A DNA stretch of 64,000 nt from Mycobacterium sp. OAS707 (lineage in GTDB: Bacteria; Actinomycetota; Actinomycetes; Mycobacteriales; Mycobacteriaceae). How positions within the stretch are numbered: the stretch's first letter is position 1; the number at the start of each line of letters is the position of its first letter. The position numbers and the translations under genes were made by a program. Below are positions 35,287 through 44,749 of the stretch, piece after piece. Where the stretch lies: positions 248,001 through 312,000 of the forward strand of contig NZ_JADBDS010000004.1 of assembly GCF_014873705.1 (NCBI RefSeq), written 5' to 3'. The notes under the pieces were generated by a model. The model had not been told where the DNA came from. It ran no database searches and saw only the letters and a list, made by a program, of their open reading frames with translations.

Positions 35287-35802
35287 TCAGGCGATGCCCC
35301 GCACGTACGCTGCCTGGCCAAGATGCTGGGCAGAGTCATCGATGATGCTGACCAGGCGCACGCTGGCCGTCACGGGCGGATTCCAGTTCGGGTCGACGAC
35401 GCGACTCAACTCCTCGGCGGTCACCGAAGCAATGTATTCCAGCGTCGCCTTGTGCACAGCGTGGTAATAGCCGGCCAGCAGGTCGGCCGAGGCGCGCACC
35501 TTGCCGACCTCCTCGGGGCTGTGGCCGTAGCCGTGCGCATCGCGAGGCAGATCGAGGCCGAACCGGTCGACCCAGCCGTCGCGTGTCCACACCTGTTCGA
35601 TGTCTGCGATGTGGCAGAGCTGGGAGTCGTGCTGTCGCGCGCTGTGCCAGATCAGCCAGGCGATGCTGTTGGCGGTGCCGGTCGGGCGAAAGAAGGCGAC
35701 CTCGTCGGTCAGGCCGTCGGTGAGGTCCTCGACGTGCTCGATGAGCCGGGTGAACGAGTCGCGCAGCAGCTCCCGCACTGCTGCCAGATCGGAGTCAGCC
35801 AT
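35287..35802 (-). CDS. DinB/DUF664 family protein
   Basis: 171-residue four-helix bundle of the DinB-like/mycothiol-dependent group. The metal-binding histidines appear in AWLIWHSARQHDSQL and DDSAQHLGQAAYVRG. Such proteins may act as mycothiol-dependent transferases; the substrate is unknown. It is transcribed with the PAP2 gene and starts 10 bases after the cyclase-regulator stop. Confidence 0.85.
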   Translation of the reverse strand: MADSDLAAVRELLRDSFTRLIEHVEDLTDGLTDEVAFFRPTGTANSIAWLIWHSARQHDSQLCHIADIEQVWTRDGWVDRFGLDLPRDAHGYGHSPEEVGKVRASADLLAGYYHAVHKATLEYIASVTAEELSRVVDPNWNPPVTASVRLVSIIDDSAQHLGQAAYVRGIA

Positions 35803-35811
35803 GCCATGACG

Positions 35812-38800
35812 CTAGCCTGTCCGCCAGTTCTGTCGCGTGGCCTCTTGCGCCAGTTGCACCCGCGAACTGATACCCAGCTTGTTGTAGACATGGGTGAGAT
35901 GGCTTTGCACGGTGCGCGGCGAGACGAAAAGCCGAGTCGCGATCTCCTTATTGGCCAGTCCTTCGCTGACCAGACGCACTACGTCGCGTTCAGCGGGCGT
36001 CAACGCACCCCAACCACTTGCCGGGCGCCTGCGTTCACCATGTCCGCGACGGACGTACGCGATCGATTCACACGTGGACATTGCCGAGCCTTCGGCCCAT
36101 GCGGTTTGAAAGTCGTTGTCGCCCAATGCTTCACGGACCGCGTCGACGCCCCTTGCGTATCCGTCGTCGTAGCTCTTGAACCTGACCGCACCAGTTACTT
36201 TGCGGACCGCGTCGGCCGCACCAAAGAGCCGTGCCGCTTCACGGTGAACGCCAGAGTCACTGGAAAGTCCCGCAAGGCATTCCAGGGCGTCCGCGGTGAT
36301 CAGGTGCGCATCCGTTGCCGCGGCCACGGCCAGCGCGTCACGGGCATCGCGCTCCGCCAGTTCGCGCTGACCCTCGGCGGCGGCAACCCGAGCACGGGAC
36401 GACAGCGCCACAGCCGTATGGCAGCCGACCGACACGGACACGGCATCATCGGCCCACCGGCGCGCCGCGACGATGTCCCCGTTCGCCAGCGCCACATCGA
36501 CTATCGGGTTGATCGCGACCATCCTCAGCCCACCAACTGCGCGGAATTGCTCGGCAGCGCTGGTGCCGGCCGTCACCGCGGCCGCGACATCACCGGCCGC
36601 CAGGTGTGCGGTCGCCAACGGCGCATTGCAGAGGGCTTCCCACAGGCCGCCGAGTTCGGACGTGGCAGTCAATGCGGCGTGCGCCGCCGCTTGCGCGGCT
36701 TCCGATTCCCCCATCCACGCCAAAGTGTGGGCGCGGTGGGCATGGCAGGCGGCCAGCATGGTCACGCTGTGGTTCGCGTCGCCCTCTGCCAGTAGTTCAT
36801 TGAAGAGGGCGATCGCCACCGCCAGTTCGCCGCGCATGAACCGTGCCGTGGCCAACCCCCAGTAGCGACACATCCACGAGACCAGCCGATCGCCGATCTC
36901 GTCGGCCAGGTCGCGTCCCTCCTCCCCGAACCTGATCGCGGCGCGCAGATCTCCGTCGTGTATCGCGACATAGGCCTGCCACCAAAGGATCTGGCTCAAT
37001 TGCCATTTGTCGTCGCGTTCGCGGGCCAGTCCCTCCGCCTCGTCGAGGTAGGGGTGAGCCACCTCGGCTTGAAAAGCGCCAGTGCTTCCGCACGCGATGA
37101 GGGATCGAATCAACAGACCGACGTCACCGACCTCACGGGCGATCGCCAGCGCCCGCTCCGGGAACTCCATACCCATTGGGGTGCCGACCGCCGCGCTGGT
37201 GACCGCCTGGTCGGCAAGCGCCCGCGCGTACACCGCAGGTGTCACGTCCGCGGGCGGCTTTGAAGGGTCAGATAGCACCGCGCTGATCCAGGACAGGGAT
37301 TCCTGTACGCGTCCGCTGCTCATCCACAGCCGCTGCAGACTGCACGCCAGGCGCAATGCCCCCTCGCTGTCGCCGAGGCCGCAGTTCCACGTGAATACGG
37401 CTCGCAGATTGTCGATTTCGATATCCGCCTGCTCGACGTGCCGTTGACGTTCCGAGGTCGGCTGGTCGACGAGGTCCGCCAGCTGTGTGTAGTGGTCTCG
37501 GTGCCGCACGCGCACCGCATCGGATTCGCCGCTGTCACCGAGCTTTTCCAATGCGTACTGGCGAACGGTCTCCAGCAACCGGTATCGCGTTGCACCGCTG
37601 GCATTTTCGGCGATCACCAACGACTTGTCGACGAGTAATGTCAGCTCGTCGAGCACTTGGTGGGCGTGCACGTAATCGCCATCGGCAGCAACGGCCTCGG
37701 CCGCGTCGAGATGAAAGCCCCCGCGAAAGACGGCCAACCGGCGGAAGATAACCCGTTCGACGTCGGTGAGCAGCGCGTGCGACCAGTCCACCGAGGCACG
37801 CAGTGTCTGTTGACGTCGCACCGCACCCCGCACGCCCCCGGTCAGAATTCGGAACCGGTCATGCAGGCCGGCGAGGATGTCGGGGATCGACAGTGCCCGT
37901 ACCCGCGCCGCGGCCAGCTCTATCGCCAGCGGCATGCCGTCAAGGCGGCGACAGATTTCCGTCACGGTGGCGGCGTTGTCGTTGGTGATTGCGAATTCCG
38001 GCCTCACCAGACGCGCACGGTCGGTGAACAGCTCAACCGCCTCGTCGGTGATCGACAACGACGACACCCGCCAGATCGCTTCTCCTGCCATGCCGATCGG
38101 CTCACGGCTGGTCGCCAGCACCGTTACGGCGGGGCAGGCTGCGAGCATGGCCGCGACGAGTTCGGCAGTCGCATCCAGGAGGTGCTCGCAGTTGTCCAGG
38201 ATCAGCAGCATCGGCCGGTCGGCGATGAAACGCAGCAGAGAGTCGGTCGCGGAGCGCCCTGGCACATCGGGCAGGCCGAGTGCGCGCGCGGCGGTCGTCG
38301 GCAAGAGGTCGGGTTCGGTGATCGGTGCCAGGTCGACATAGTGCGCGCCGTCCCGGAATTCCGTGGCTATGGCGGCTGCGACCTGTACCGCAAGGCGGGT
38401 CTTGCCCGAACCGCCTGCGCCGGTCAACGTGACAAGCCGGTTCTTGGCGACGATGCGCGACAATTCCGCTATTTGAGCCGTGCGACCAACGAAGCTCGTC
38501 AGCTGCGTTGGCAGCCCGTGTGAGACCGCGGCGGGCAACCGCAACGGTGGGAATTGGTTGTTCAGGTCAGGGTGACACAGCTGGATGATCCGGTCGGGGC
38601 GTCGAAGATCTCGCAGTTGATGGGTACCGAGCGTAACCAGCCACGCGCCAGGTGGCAGATAGTCGGCGACGATCTCCTCGGTCGCGCCGGACAGCACCGT
38701 CTGGCCGCCGTGTGCCACATCTCGCAGACGTGCGGTTCTGTTGATCGTCGGCCCGAAATAGTTCCCTTCGTCGCGAAGCTGGACCTCGCCGGTGTGCAGA

Positions 38801-39132
38801 CCGATCCGCAGTTTGATCGGCGCCAAGGGCGCCATCTGCAGGTCGAGCGCGCATGCCACCGCGTCACTGCCACGATCGAACGCGATGACCAGGCTGTCGC
38901 CTTCGCCCTGCTCGACCGGTCGCACGCCATGATGCGCAGCAACGATCTTGGCGAGTAAGCAATCGAGTCGTGCGACAGCTTTCTTCATTTCCTGGGGCTG
39001 CGCTTCCCACAGTTGGGTGGAGCCCTGGATATCAGCGAGCAGGAGCGTAACCGTGCCAGTCGGTAGCTCGCTCACGCCCAAATCGCTCTCGTTCACCGGT
39101 GGCGTGCCCGCCCCTCGGTCGATCTCGCTCAT
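35812..39132 (-). CDS. Cyclase homology domain-AAA-LuxR regulator (Rv0386-type)
   Basis: About 1106-1110 residues in three parts (numbers from the ATG at 39144). Residues 30-190 form a class III adenylyl cyclase domain with metal aspartates Asp38 (LLADIQGS) and Asp83 (EGDSLV), and Asn135 and Arg139 (NRTARL). The substrate-specifying Lys and Asp are replaced by Gln79 and Asn128, 49 residues apart, as in Rv0386 (Gln57 and Asn106). Residues about 215-650 hold an AAA-type ATPase (P-loop GAGGSGKT, Walker B LLILDNCEHLL) and a TPR-like region follows. Residues 1048-1110 are a LuxR HTH. It should sense a signal and control nearby genes; targets are unknown. ATG at 39132 is an equal alternative start. 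Confidence 0.92.
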   Translation of the reverse strand: MSEIDRGAGTPPVNESDLGVSELPTGTVTLLLADIQGSTQLWEAQPQEMKKAVARLDCLLAKIVAAHHGVRPVEQGEGDSLVIAFDRGSDAVACALDLQMAPLAPIKLRIGLHTGEVQLRDEGNYFGPTINRTARLRDVAHGGQTVLSGATEEIVADYLPPGAWLVTLGTHQLRDLRRPDRIIQLCHPDLNNQFPPLRLPAAVSHGLPTQLTSFVGRTAQIAELSRIVAKNRLVTLTGAGGSGKTRLAVQVAAAIATEFRDGAHYVDLAPITEPDLLPTTAARALGLPDVPGRSATDSLLRFIADRPMLLILDNCEHLLDATAELVAAMLAACPAVTVLATSREPIGMAGEAIWRVSSLSITDEAVELFTDRARLVRPEFAITNDNAATVTEICRRLDGMPLAIELAAARVRALSIPDILAGLHDRFRILTGGVRGAVRRQQTLRASVDWSHALLTDVERVIFRRLAVFRGGFHLDAAEAVAADGDYVHAHQVLDELTLLVDKSLVIAENASGATRYRLLETVRQYALEKLGDSGESDAVRVRHRDHYTQLADLVDQPTSERQRHVEQADIEIDNLRAVFTWNCGLGDSEGALRLACSLQRLWMSSGRVQESLSWISAVLSDPSKPPADVTPAVYARALADQAVTSAAVGTPMGMEFPERALAIAREVGDVGLLIRSLIACGSTGAFQAEVAHPYLDEAEGLARERDDKWQLSQILWWQAYVAIHDGDLRAAIRFGEEGRDLADEIGDRLVSWMCRYWGLATARFMRGELAVAIALFNELLAEGDANHSVTMLAACHAHRAHTLAWMGESEAAQAAAHAALTATSELGGLWEALCNAPLATAHLAAGDVAAAVTAGTSAAEQFRAVGGLRMVAINPIVDVALANGDIVAARRWADDAVSVSVGCHTAVALSSRARVAAAEGQRELAERDARDALAVAAATDAHLITADALECLAGLSSDSGVHREAARLFGAADAVRKVTGAVRFKSYDDGYARGVDAVREALGDNDFQTAWAEGSAMSTCESIAYVRRGHGERRRPASGWGALTPAERDVVRLVSEGLANKEIATRLFVSPRTVQSHLTHVYNKLGISSRVQLAQEATRQNWRTG

Positions 39133-39204
39133 GTTAGCCAGCATCGCCGGTCGTCACGTCCACAACATCAGCGAAACCGCGCACATTGCGTTTGCCGTCG
39201 CCCC

Positions 39205-39232
39205 GGGTCTCCGACCCTGCCCCGATTTTTTT
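39205..39232 (+). terminator. Small hairpin and T-run upstream of the O-methyltransferase gene
   Basis: GGGTC-TCC-GACCC followed by a run of seven T (39226-39232). It reads toward the methyltransferase gene and lies 75-100 bases before its start, so an attenuator is conceivable. The stem is short and the T-run is nine bases away, so confidence is low. Confidence 0.3.
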
Positions 39233-39306
39233 GCGCCTTCTGGCCGATGGTGGTGAACCGCCGGCAGCTCATCATCGAATCGAGGCACAACGAGAGAGGC
39301 TGGGCC

Positions 39307-40395
39307 ATGAAGATCCCGTCGATGACACCGCCGGTCGGCTTGATCAGCGCGGTGCAGCGCAGCCGCCACCATCTGTTGCGGCTTCACTCCGCGCTTGTCC
39401 CCGCACAGGTCGCGATGACAGAGCTCATCATCGGGGCCAGTGTGGCCCAGGCCATGTCCGTGGCCGCCGAACTGCGCATCGCCGACGCACTTGCCGACGG
39501 GCCACTCGGGCTGGACGAGTTGGCGCAGAGGGTCGGCGCCGACCCGGACGCGTTGGGCCGGTTGCTTCGGTTGCTGATCAGCCGGGGCGTCTTCCGCCAC
39601 CGCGACGGCCGCTACGAACTGACGGCGCTGGCGCGCACCCTGCGGTGGGATGCTCCGCACTCAATGGCCGCGTTCGCCCGCTTCGAAGGTTCGCTTCAAC
39701 ACCGGGAGCATTGGAGCCACTGCATCGATGCGGTCCGTACCGGTGAGGCAGTCGTTCCCAAGCTGCGTGGCATGGAAGCCTTCGATTGGATCGAGACCGA
39801 CAGCGAAATCAGTGACGTGTTCAACGCGGCAATGACGAACATCTCCGAGTTGGCCGCCGAAGCGGTGACCGGGGCTTACGACTTCGCCGGCTATCGCACC
39901 ATCGTCGACGTCGCCGGCGGGCATGGGCGGCTGCTGGCCGGCATTCTGTTAGCGACCCCCACCGCGACAGGCGTTCTCTTCGACCTGCCGCATGTGGCCG
40001 CAGGCGCCGGCCCACTGTTGCGCAAACACGGCGTGGCCGAACGCGTGCGAATCGCCGAAGGTTCGTTCTTTGACGGAGTTCCCCATGGCGGGGACCTCTA
40101 TGTGCTGAAGAACATCATCCACGACTGGCCCGACGACAAGGCACGCCAGATTCTCAAGACGCTGCGCGCGGCGATGGGCACGGGGACGACCGTCGCTCTG
40201 ATCGAGTGCGTGATACCGCCGCACGATCGCGACTTTCTCGCCAAGACGATGGACCTGGAGATGCTGATCTACAACGCGGGCCGGGAACGCACCGCTGCGC
40301 AGTATCAGAACCTCTTGCAGCAGGCAGGTTTTCGGATGACTCGTGTCGTGCCGACGGCGTCGCCGCTCAGCATCGTGGAGGCGACTGCCGCCTAG
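39307..40395 (+). CDS. O-methyltransferase (COMT/hydroxyneurosporene type)
   Basis: 362 residues. Dimerisation domain in residues 30-115 with winged-helix features (LRIADALADGPLGLDELAQRVGADPDALGRLLRLL), SAM motif VDVAGGHGRLL at 200-210 and the LKNIIHDWPDDKA segment (His272) that marks the catalytic histidine in plant-type O-methyltransferases. Substrate is probably a phenol or small secondary metabolite. Start ATG at 39307 with the GAGAGAGG ribosome site; the frame upstream is not family-like. Its stop interlocks with the convergent VOC gene at 40392-40395. Confidence 0.9.
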   Translation: MKIPSMTPPVGLISAVQRSRHHLLRLHSALVPAQVAMTELIIGASVAQAMSVAAELRIADALADGPLGLDELAQRVGADPDALGRLLRLLISRGVFRHRDGRYELTALARTLRWDAPHSMAAFARFEGSLQHREHWSHCIDAVRTGEAVVPKLRGMEAFDWIETDSEISDVFNAAMTNISELAAEAVTGAYDFAGYRTIVDVAGGHGRLLAGILLATPTATGVLFDLPHVAAGAGPLLRKHGVAERVRIAEGSFFDGVPHGGDLYVLKNIIHDWPDDKARQILKTLRAAMGTGTTVALIECVIPPHDRDFLAKTMDLEMLIYNAGRERTAAQYQNLLQQAGFRMTRVVPTASPLSIVEATAA

Positions 40396-40781
40396 GCTTT
40401 CGGCGGGGCGCCGTGGAAGACGGCTTCGACGTTGTTGCCGTCCGGGTCGCGGACGAACGCGCCGAAGTAGCCCGGGTGGTACTCCGGCCACAGTCGCGGC
40501 TCATGCAGTGATTCGGCGCCGGTCTCGAGCGCCGCGTCGTAGAACGCCCTGACCGCGTCGGCGTCGTTGGCCTGGAATGCGACATGGTTCTCGCGGTTCG
40601 GGCCCGACGCGTCGCCTGCGCTCATATCGGCGATCCAGAAATCCGGCTTGCCGTCCTTGCCGTAACCGATCGCGACCTGGAAGTCCATCTGCCTGCTGTA
40701 GCCCAGCACGCCGAGGACCTTGTCGTAGAACGCCTTCGATTTGTCCCAGTCCGCACAGTTGATCCCAAGGTGGTCAATCAC
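40392..40781 (-). CDS. VOC (glyoxalase/bleomycin resistance) family protein
   Basis: 129-residue one-domain pair of beta-alpha-beta-beta-beta units: first metal ligand region VIDHLGINCADW and second FGAFVRDPDGNNVEAVF. No substrate is suggested. The GTG at 40781 gives the family N-terminus. It shares the CTAG with the O-methyltransferase stop. Confidence 0.86.
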   Translation of the reverse strand: MIDHLGINCADWDKSKAFYDKVLGVLGYSRQMDFQVAIGYGKDGKPDFWIADMSAGDASGPNRENHVAFQANDADAVRAFYDAALETGAESLHEPRLWPEYHPGYFGAFVRDPDGNNVEAVFHGAPPKA

Positions 40782-40821
40782 GGGCTCATCCAAGCATGGC
40801 GCACCGACGGCAGGCCGAGAT

Positions 40822-41655
40822 TCATTGGGCTTGCCCGTCTTCCTGGTGGCCAAGGTGGTAGCCGAGGCGCAACTCGTAATCGCCTGCCTGATTGCGCCCG
40901 GCAGCCAGTGCAGCAGGGAGTCGCCGCTTCGACCCCGGCCAACTGAACGAGTCGAAGTAGATGTCGGAGGACGACTTGATGTCGTCTGCGGAGGGCAACG
41001 TGTGCCGGTTGATCTGTTGCTTGACGGCCGCGATGGACTCTTTGTCGAACGCCGCGATCCGCCGCGCCAGCGAGTCAACCAACTCGTCGAGCTCGCCGTC
41101 TTCGACGGCGCGGTTCACCCAGCCGTACCGTTCGGCCAGCTCACCCGGATAGTCGTCACTGGTCAACGCCACTTCCAAGGCTCGCGCCCGGCCCAGCAGG
41201 AGGGGCAAATGCTCCAGCCCGCCGCCGCCGGGGAGGTTTCCGTTCGCGGTTTCCGGCTGACCGAGCAGAGCACGCCTGCTGGCGAAGCGCATGTCCATCG
41301 CCTGGGTGAACTCGTTGCCCACGCCGCGCAGCCGACCTCGAATCTTGGCGATCGACACCACGGGCATGCGGGACAGCCGGATGTTGATGTCGATGACCAG
41401 CGGATAGCCGGTCACGCCAAGCTCTTTGGGCGTCTCGGCCACCCGTGAGGTGTCGTAGTGATTCAAGAAATAGTCGGGGTTGGCCGACTCGAACACCGCC
41501 ACCCGCAACTCGGACGACGCTTCCATCTGGTCGATCAGCTGCGGCAACTCCGTGAGCATCTCAGGGGTGACCAGATTGATCGGCGGGTTGTCGAACGTGA
41601 CCCGCCACAGTCGGTCGGTCTCGGCGGTCACCGAAAAATGGGTCCAGTGGTTCAC
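40822..41655 (-). CDS. Enoyl-CoA hydratase/isomerase family protein
   Basis: 277 residues of crotonase fold. Opening FSVTAETDRLWRVTFDNPPINLVTPEML and middle IAKIRGRLRGVGNEFTQAMDMRFASRRALLGQPE. The usual catalytic glutamates at the oxyanion helix are altered (GNEFTQ region), and the N-terminal oxyanion loop has SANPDYFLNHYDTS; activity on a CoA substrate is therefore uncertain. GTG start at 41655. It is divergent from the amidohydrolase gene (46 bases between starts). Confidence 0.82.
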   Translation of the reverse strand: MNHWTHFSVTAETDRLWRVTFDNPPINLVTPEMLTELPQLIDQMEASSELRVAVFESANPDYFLNHYDTSRVAETPKELGVTGYPLVIDINIRLSRMPVVSIAKIRGRLRGVGNEFTQAMDMRFASRRALLGQPETANGNLPGGGGLEHLPLLLGRARALEVALTSDDYPGELAERYGWVNRAVEDGELDELVDSLARRIAAFDKESIAAVKQQINRHTLPSADDIKSSSDIYFDSFSWPGSKRRLPAALAAGRNQAGDYELRLGYHLGHQEDGQAQ

Positions 41656-41701
41656 AGGTTGATCCTGGCATCGGACACCGACCCAGCCGTAGATTCGGTT
41701 G

Positions 41702-43435
41702 ATGACGTACGAGTTGATCATCCGCAACGGCACCATCGTCGACGGCCTCGGCGGACAGCCATATGTCGGAGACGTCGCGATTTCCGACGGCGTGATCGCC
41801 GCGGTCGGCGAGGTGGACGGGTCAGGGACGCGGGAGATCGATGCGACGGGGCTGCTCGTCACCCCGGGCTTCATCGATCTGCACACGCACTACGACGGAC
41901 AGGCCATCTGGTCGGACCGGATGACGCCGTCGTCGGCACACGGCGTCACGACCGCGGTGATGGGCAATTGCGGCGTCGGCTTCGCGCCGTGCCGGACCGA
42001 GGACCACGAGGTGCTCGTGGACGTGATGGCGGGCGTGGAGGACATCCCAGGCGTCGTGATGGTTGACGGCCTGCCGTGGGATTGGGAGACGTTCCCGCAG
42101 TATTTGGATGCACTGGACGCCCGGCAGCGGGACATCGACGTCGCGGCGTATCTGCCGCACTCACCGCTGCGGGTATACGTGATGGGTCGGCGCGGCGCCG
42201 ACCGCGAGCCAGCAACCGATGACGATCTGAAGCGGATGCGGGAGCTGGCGCGCGAAGCCATCGAGGTCGGCGCGCTGGGGTTCGCGTCGTCGCGGTTCTC
42301 GTTTCACAAGACCGCCAGTGGCGAGTTGATCCCGACATACGACGCCGCGCAGGCCGAGATCGACGCGATCGCATCCGGTGTCGCCGAGGGTGGCGGCGGC
42401 CTGATCCAATTCGTCCCCGACATCGCCGCGGGCGGTTATGCCAATGTGCTGCAACAGGTTTTCGAGGCTGCGCAGGACAATGGGCTGCCGGTCACGTTCA
42501 CGCTCGCGACCGGCAATGCAGGCGACCCGATCTGGCCCGACGCGATCACGCTGATCGAGAAGTACAACTCCATCGGCAATCCGGACACCACGATCACCGC
42601 GCAAATGTTCCCGCGCCCAATCGGTTTGGTGATCGGACTGGAGCTGACCGGCAATCCGTTCGTGTTCTATCCCTCCTATCAGGAGATCGCCGATCTACCG
42701 CTGGCCGAGCGCGTCGCCGAGATGCGCAAACCAGAAGTGCGGGCTCGCATTCTGGCCGACAAGCCAGCCGAGGGCGGCCATCCGCTGCTGTATCTGGCGC
42801 AGGCGTGGAACTGGATCTTCCCGCTGACCGAGAACCCCGACTACGAGCCGGATCCGTCGACGTCCATTGCGGCGCGAGCGGCGGCTCGTGGCGTCAGCCC
42901 GATGGAGGAAGCCTACGATCGGCTGCTCGACGACGACGGACACGCCATGCTGCTCGTCGCGATGGCCAACTTCGAGAACAACTCACTGGATACGGTTGGC
43001 GAGTTGATCCGACGCGACGACGTCGTGCTCGGCCTCGGTGACGGCGGCGCCCACTACGGAATGATCTGCGACGCAAGCTATCCCACGTTCCTGTTGGCAC
43101 ACTGGGCGCGTGACCGGGCCAAGGGCCGGCTGAATGTGCCGGATGCGGTTCGCATGATGACGTCAGTGCCTGCGCGGGTCGCCGGCTTGGCCGATCGGGG
43201 CCGAATCGCGGTGGGCTACAAGGCGGATCTGAACGTCATCGATCACGCGGCGCTGCGTCTGCACAAGCCGATCATCACCCACGACCTACCCGCCGGCGGG
43301 CGCCGTCTGGACCAGACCGCCGACGGTTACGTCGCGACGATCGTGTCCGGCAAGGTGATTGCGGAGAACGGGGTGCCGACGGCCGCCCGGCCCGGCCGAC
43401 TGGTGCGTGGCCGCCAACCGGCGCCGACGGGTTAA
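41702..43435 (+). CDS. D-aminoacylase/amidohydrolase family enzyme
   Basis: 577-residue metal-dependent amidohydrolase of the N-acyl-D-amino-acid deacylase group. Metal ligands begin in IDLHTHYDGQAIW; the later ALGFASSRFSFHKT and GDGGAHYGMICDASYPT (catalytic Asp region) are present. Substrate unknown. A TTG sits one codon upstream at 41699, but the ATG at 41702 is taken. Its stop TAA overlaps the convergent phosphoesterase stop. Confidence 0.88.
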   Translation: MTYELIIRNGTIVDGLGGQPYVGDVAISDGVIAAVGEVDGSGTREIDATGLLVTPGFIDLHTHYDGQAIWSDRMTPSSAHGVTTAVMGNCGVGFAPCRTEDHEVLVDVMAGVEDIPGVVMVDGLPWDWETFPQYLDALDARQRDIDVAAYLPHSPLRVYVMGRRGADREPATDDDLKRMRELAREAIEVGALGFASSRFSFHKTASGELIPTYDAAQAEIDAIASGVAEGGGGLIQFVPDIAAGGYANVLQQVFEAAQDNGLPVTFTLATGNAGDPIWPDAITLIEKYNSIGNPDTTITAQMFPRPIGLVIGLELTGNPFVFYPSYQEIADLPLAERVAEMRKPEVRARILADKPAEGGHPLLYLAQAWNWIFPLTENPDYEPDPSTSIAARAAARGVSPMEEAYDRLLDDDGHAMLLVAMANFENNSLDTVGELIRRDDVVLGLGDGGAHYGMICDASYPTFLLAHWARDRAKGRLNVPDAVRMMTSVPARVAGLADRGRIAVGYKADLNVIDHAALRLHKPIITHDLPAGGRRLDQTADGYVATIVSGKVIAENGVPTAARPGRLVRGRQPAPTG

Positions 43436-44265
43436 TCCCAGATGTCGGCGATCGCAGGCGCGTTCGCGGCAAGGCCTGTCTTGGCCAGCCCGTACATCTC
43501 CTCGACGGTCGACAACACGTTGTAGTGACTGATCGGCTCGCCGTATGCGCCCGGCCGGACGTGGGCGCCGTAGATCATGGTCGGAATCTGGTTGCTCGGG
43601 CCGTTGTCGTCCTCGTCCCATGTGACGATCAGCAGGCTGTTGTTGGCAACCGCCCAATTCGCGTATCGCGCAAGGTTTGTCGCCAGCCAACTGTCGGCCT
43701 GGGCGATGGTGCCGTCGTGCATGTCGTTGTCGAGATTGGGAATCACGAAGGAAACAGTCGGGAGGCTCTGGTAGTCGGTGCGGCCGTTGAAGGCGCTGAA
43801 CGGTAGCGACGCTTCGGCAGGGACGTTGGTGAAGTTTGCCCACGGCACGTGTTTTCGTGCGTACTTGCCAGCCGAACACACCGCCGAACCGACCGCGGGC
43901 AGGTCTTCGGAGAAGCCCGCGAATGTATAGCCGGCAGCGAGCAGTGCCGCCGCGAGATTCGGCGCGGTGCCGGCGTTCACCGGGCAGGCGTCAGACGTCA
44001 ACCCGAAGGTGCTGCCGGAAAACATCGCCAGATAGTTGGGCTCGCTGGGATGCGTCTCGGCATACGACTGCGTCATCAGCGCGCCTGCGGCGGCCAGTTG
44101 GTTCATGAACGGCGCTGACTTGTTGCCCAGCACGTTGGCGCTTGAGTGGTTTTCCTCGACCACGATCACGATGTGCGCCGGCGTCGGGATGGCTTGCGCC
44201 GCGGCCGCGGGTGCATGGCCGACGGTGGCAATCACCACTGTCGCCAGATAAGGCCAACGCCTCAT
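43432..44265 (-). CDS. Secreted phosphoesterase (acid phosphatase/phospholipase C family)
   Basis: 277 residues. Signal peptide MRRWPYLATVVIATVGHAPAAAA, then the metal and nucleophile motif IVIVVEENHSSANVLG, later YAETHPSEPNYLAMFSG and TWDEDDNGPSNQIP, and the histidine at SHYNVLSTVEEMYGL. This fits exported acid phosphatase-type phosphoesterases; the substrate could be a phosphomonoester of the environment or the cell envelope. It is convergent with the amidohydrolase gene. Confidence 0.88.
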   Translation of the reverse strand: MRRWPYLATVVIATVGHAPAAAAQAIPTPAHIVIVVEENHSSANVLGNKSAPFMNQLAAAGALMTQSYAETHPSEPNYLAMFSGSTFGLTSDACPVNAGTAPNLAAALLAAGYTFAGFSEDLPAVGSAVCSAGKYARKHVPWANFTNVPAEASLPFSAFNGRTDYQSLPTVSFVIPNLDNDMHDGTIAQADSWLATNLARYANWAVANNSLLIVTWDEDDNGPSNQIPTMIYGAHVRPGAYGEPISHYNVLSTVEEMYGLAKTGLAANAPAIADIWD

Positions 44266-44297
44266 GGCCGCAGTGTAGCCGGGCCTATCCTCGATAC

Positions 44298-44669
44298 ATG
44301 AGTGTGAAAGTCGATGTCGACCAGCTCGGTGACGCCCTTGCCGACTTCACCTTCGCGTATCTGATCACCGTTGGCGATGACTACCGCGCACACACCGTCG
44401 CAGTGCAGCCAGAACTGCGCGCCGGTGTGCTCGCCGTCGGGGCCATCGGCAACACCACACGTCGCAACGTCGGACGGCATTGCGACGTCACGCTCGTGTG
44501 GCCGCCCAGCCAGCCCGGTGGTTACACGCTGATCGTCGACGGTCTTGGCACGGCGGGTGAAACCCTGACCGTCAAGCCAACGCGCGCGGTGCTGCACCGC
44601 CCGGCGACACCGGAAACTCCCGCCACGAACCCGGGCTGCCTGCACGATTGCGTGCCACTCGAAGGCTGA
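44298..44669 (+). CDS. Pyridoxamine 5'-phosphate oxidase-like FMN-fold protein
   Basis: 123-residue split beta-barrel protein (FAYLITVGDDYRAHTVAVQPELRAGVLAV). Flavin-binding is likely in such folds but cannot be shown; F420 or heme are alternatives. The tail has two cysteines close together (NPGCLHDCVPLEG). It starts 32 bases from the divergent phosphoesterase gene and is followed by copy A of the intergenic repeat. Confidence 0.78.
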   Translation: MSVKVDVDQLGDALADFTFAYLITVGDDYRAHTVAVQPELRAGVLAVGAIGNTTRRNVGRHCDVTLVWPPSQPGGYTLIVDGLGTAGETLTVKPTRAVLHRPATPETPATNPGCLHDCVPLEG

Positions 44670-44676
44670 ATACCCC

Positions 44677-44740
44677 GCCGAGTGTGGGCTTGTGTCACGC
44701 TCTGCGGCCAAAAGGTGTGCGGGTAACCCACGTTCGGCGC
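44677..44740 (+). repeat. Direct repeat copy A (64 bp element)
   Basis: Starts with a 22-base block (GCCGAGTGTGGGCTTGTGTC followed by AC) and ends with GTGCGGGTAACCCACGTTCG. Both blocks occur again, in the same orientation, at 46661-46723. Each unit has internal dyads (GTGGG... and GGGTAACCC). The element lies outside genes. Two copies bracket a two-gene segment. Confidence 0.88.
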
Positions 44741-44749
44741 CCGCGGGTG

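Noticed and set aside
44677..44740. Repeat A as an intrinsic terminator only
   Set aside because: No U-run, and the same sequence recurs in the same orientation 2 kb away at a place with a separate terminator, so a pure terminator role does not explain it.
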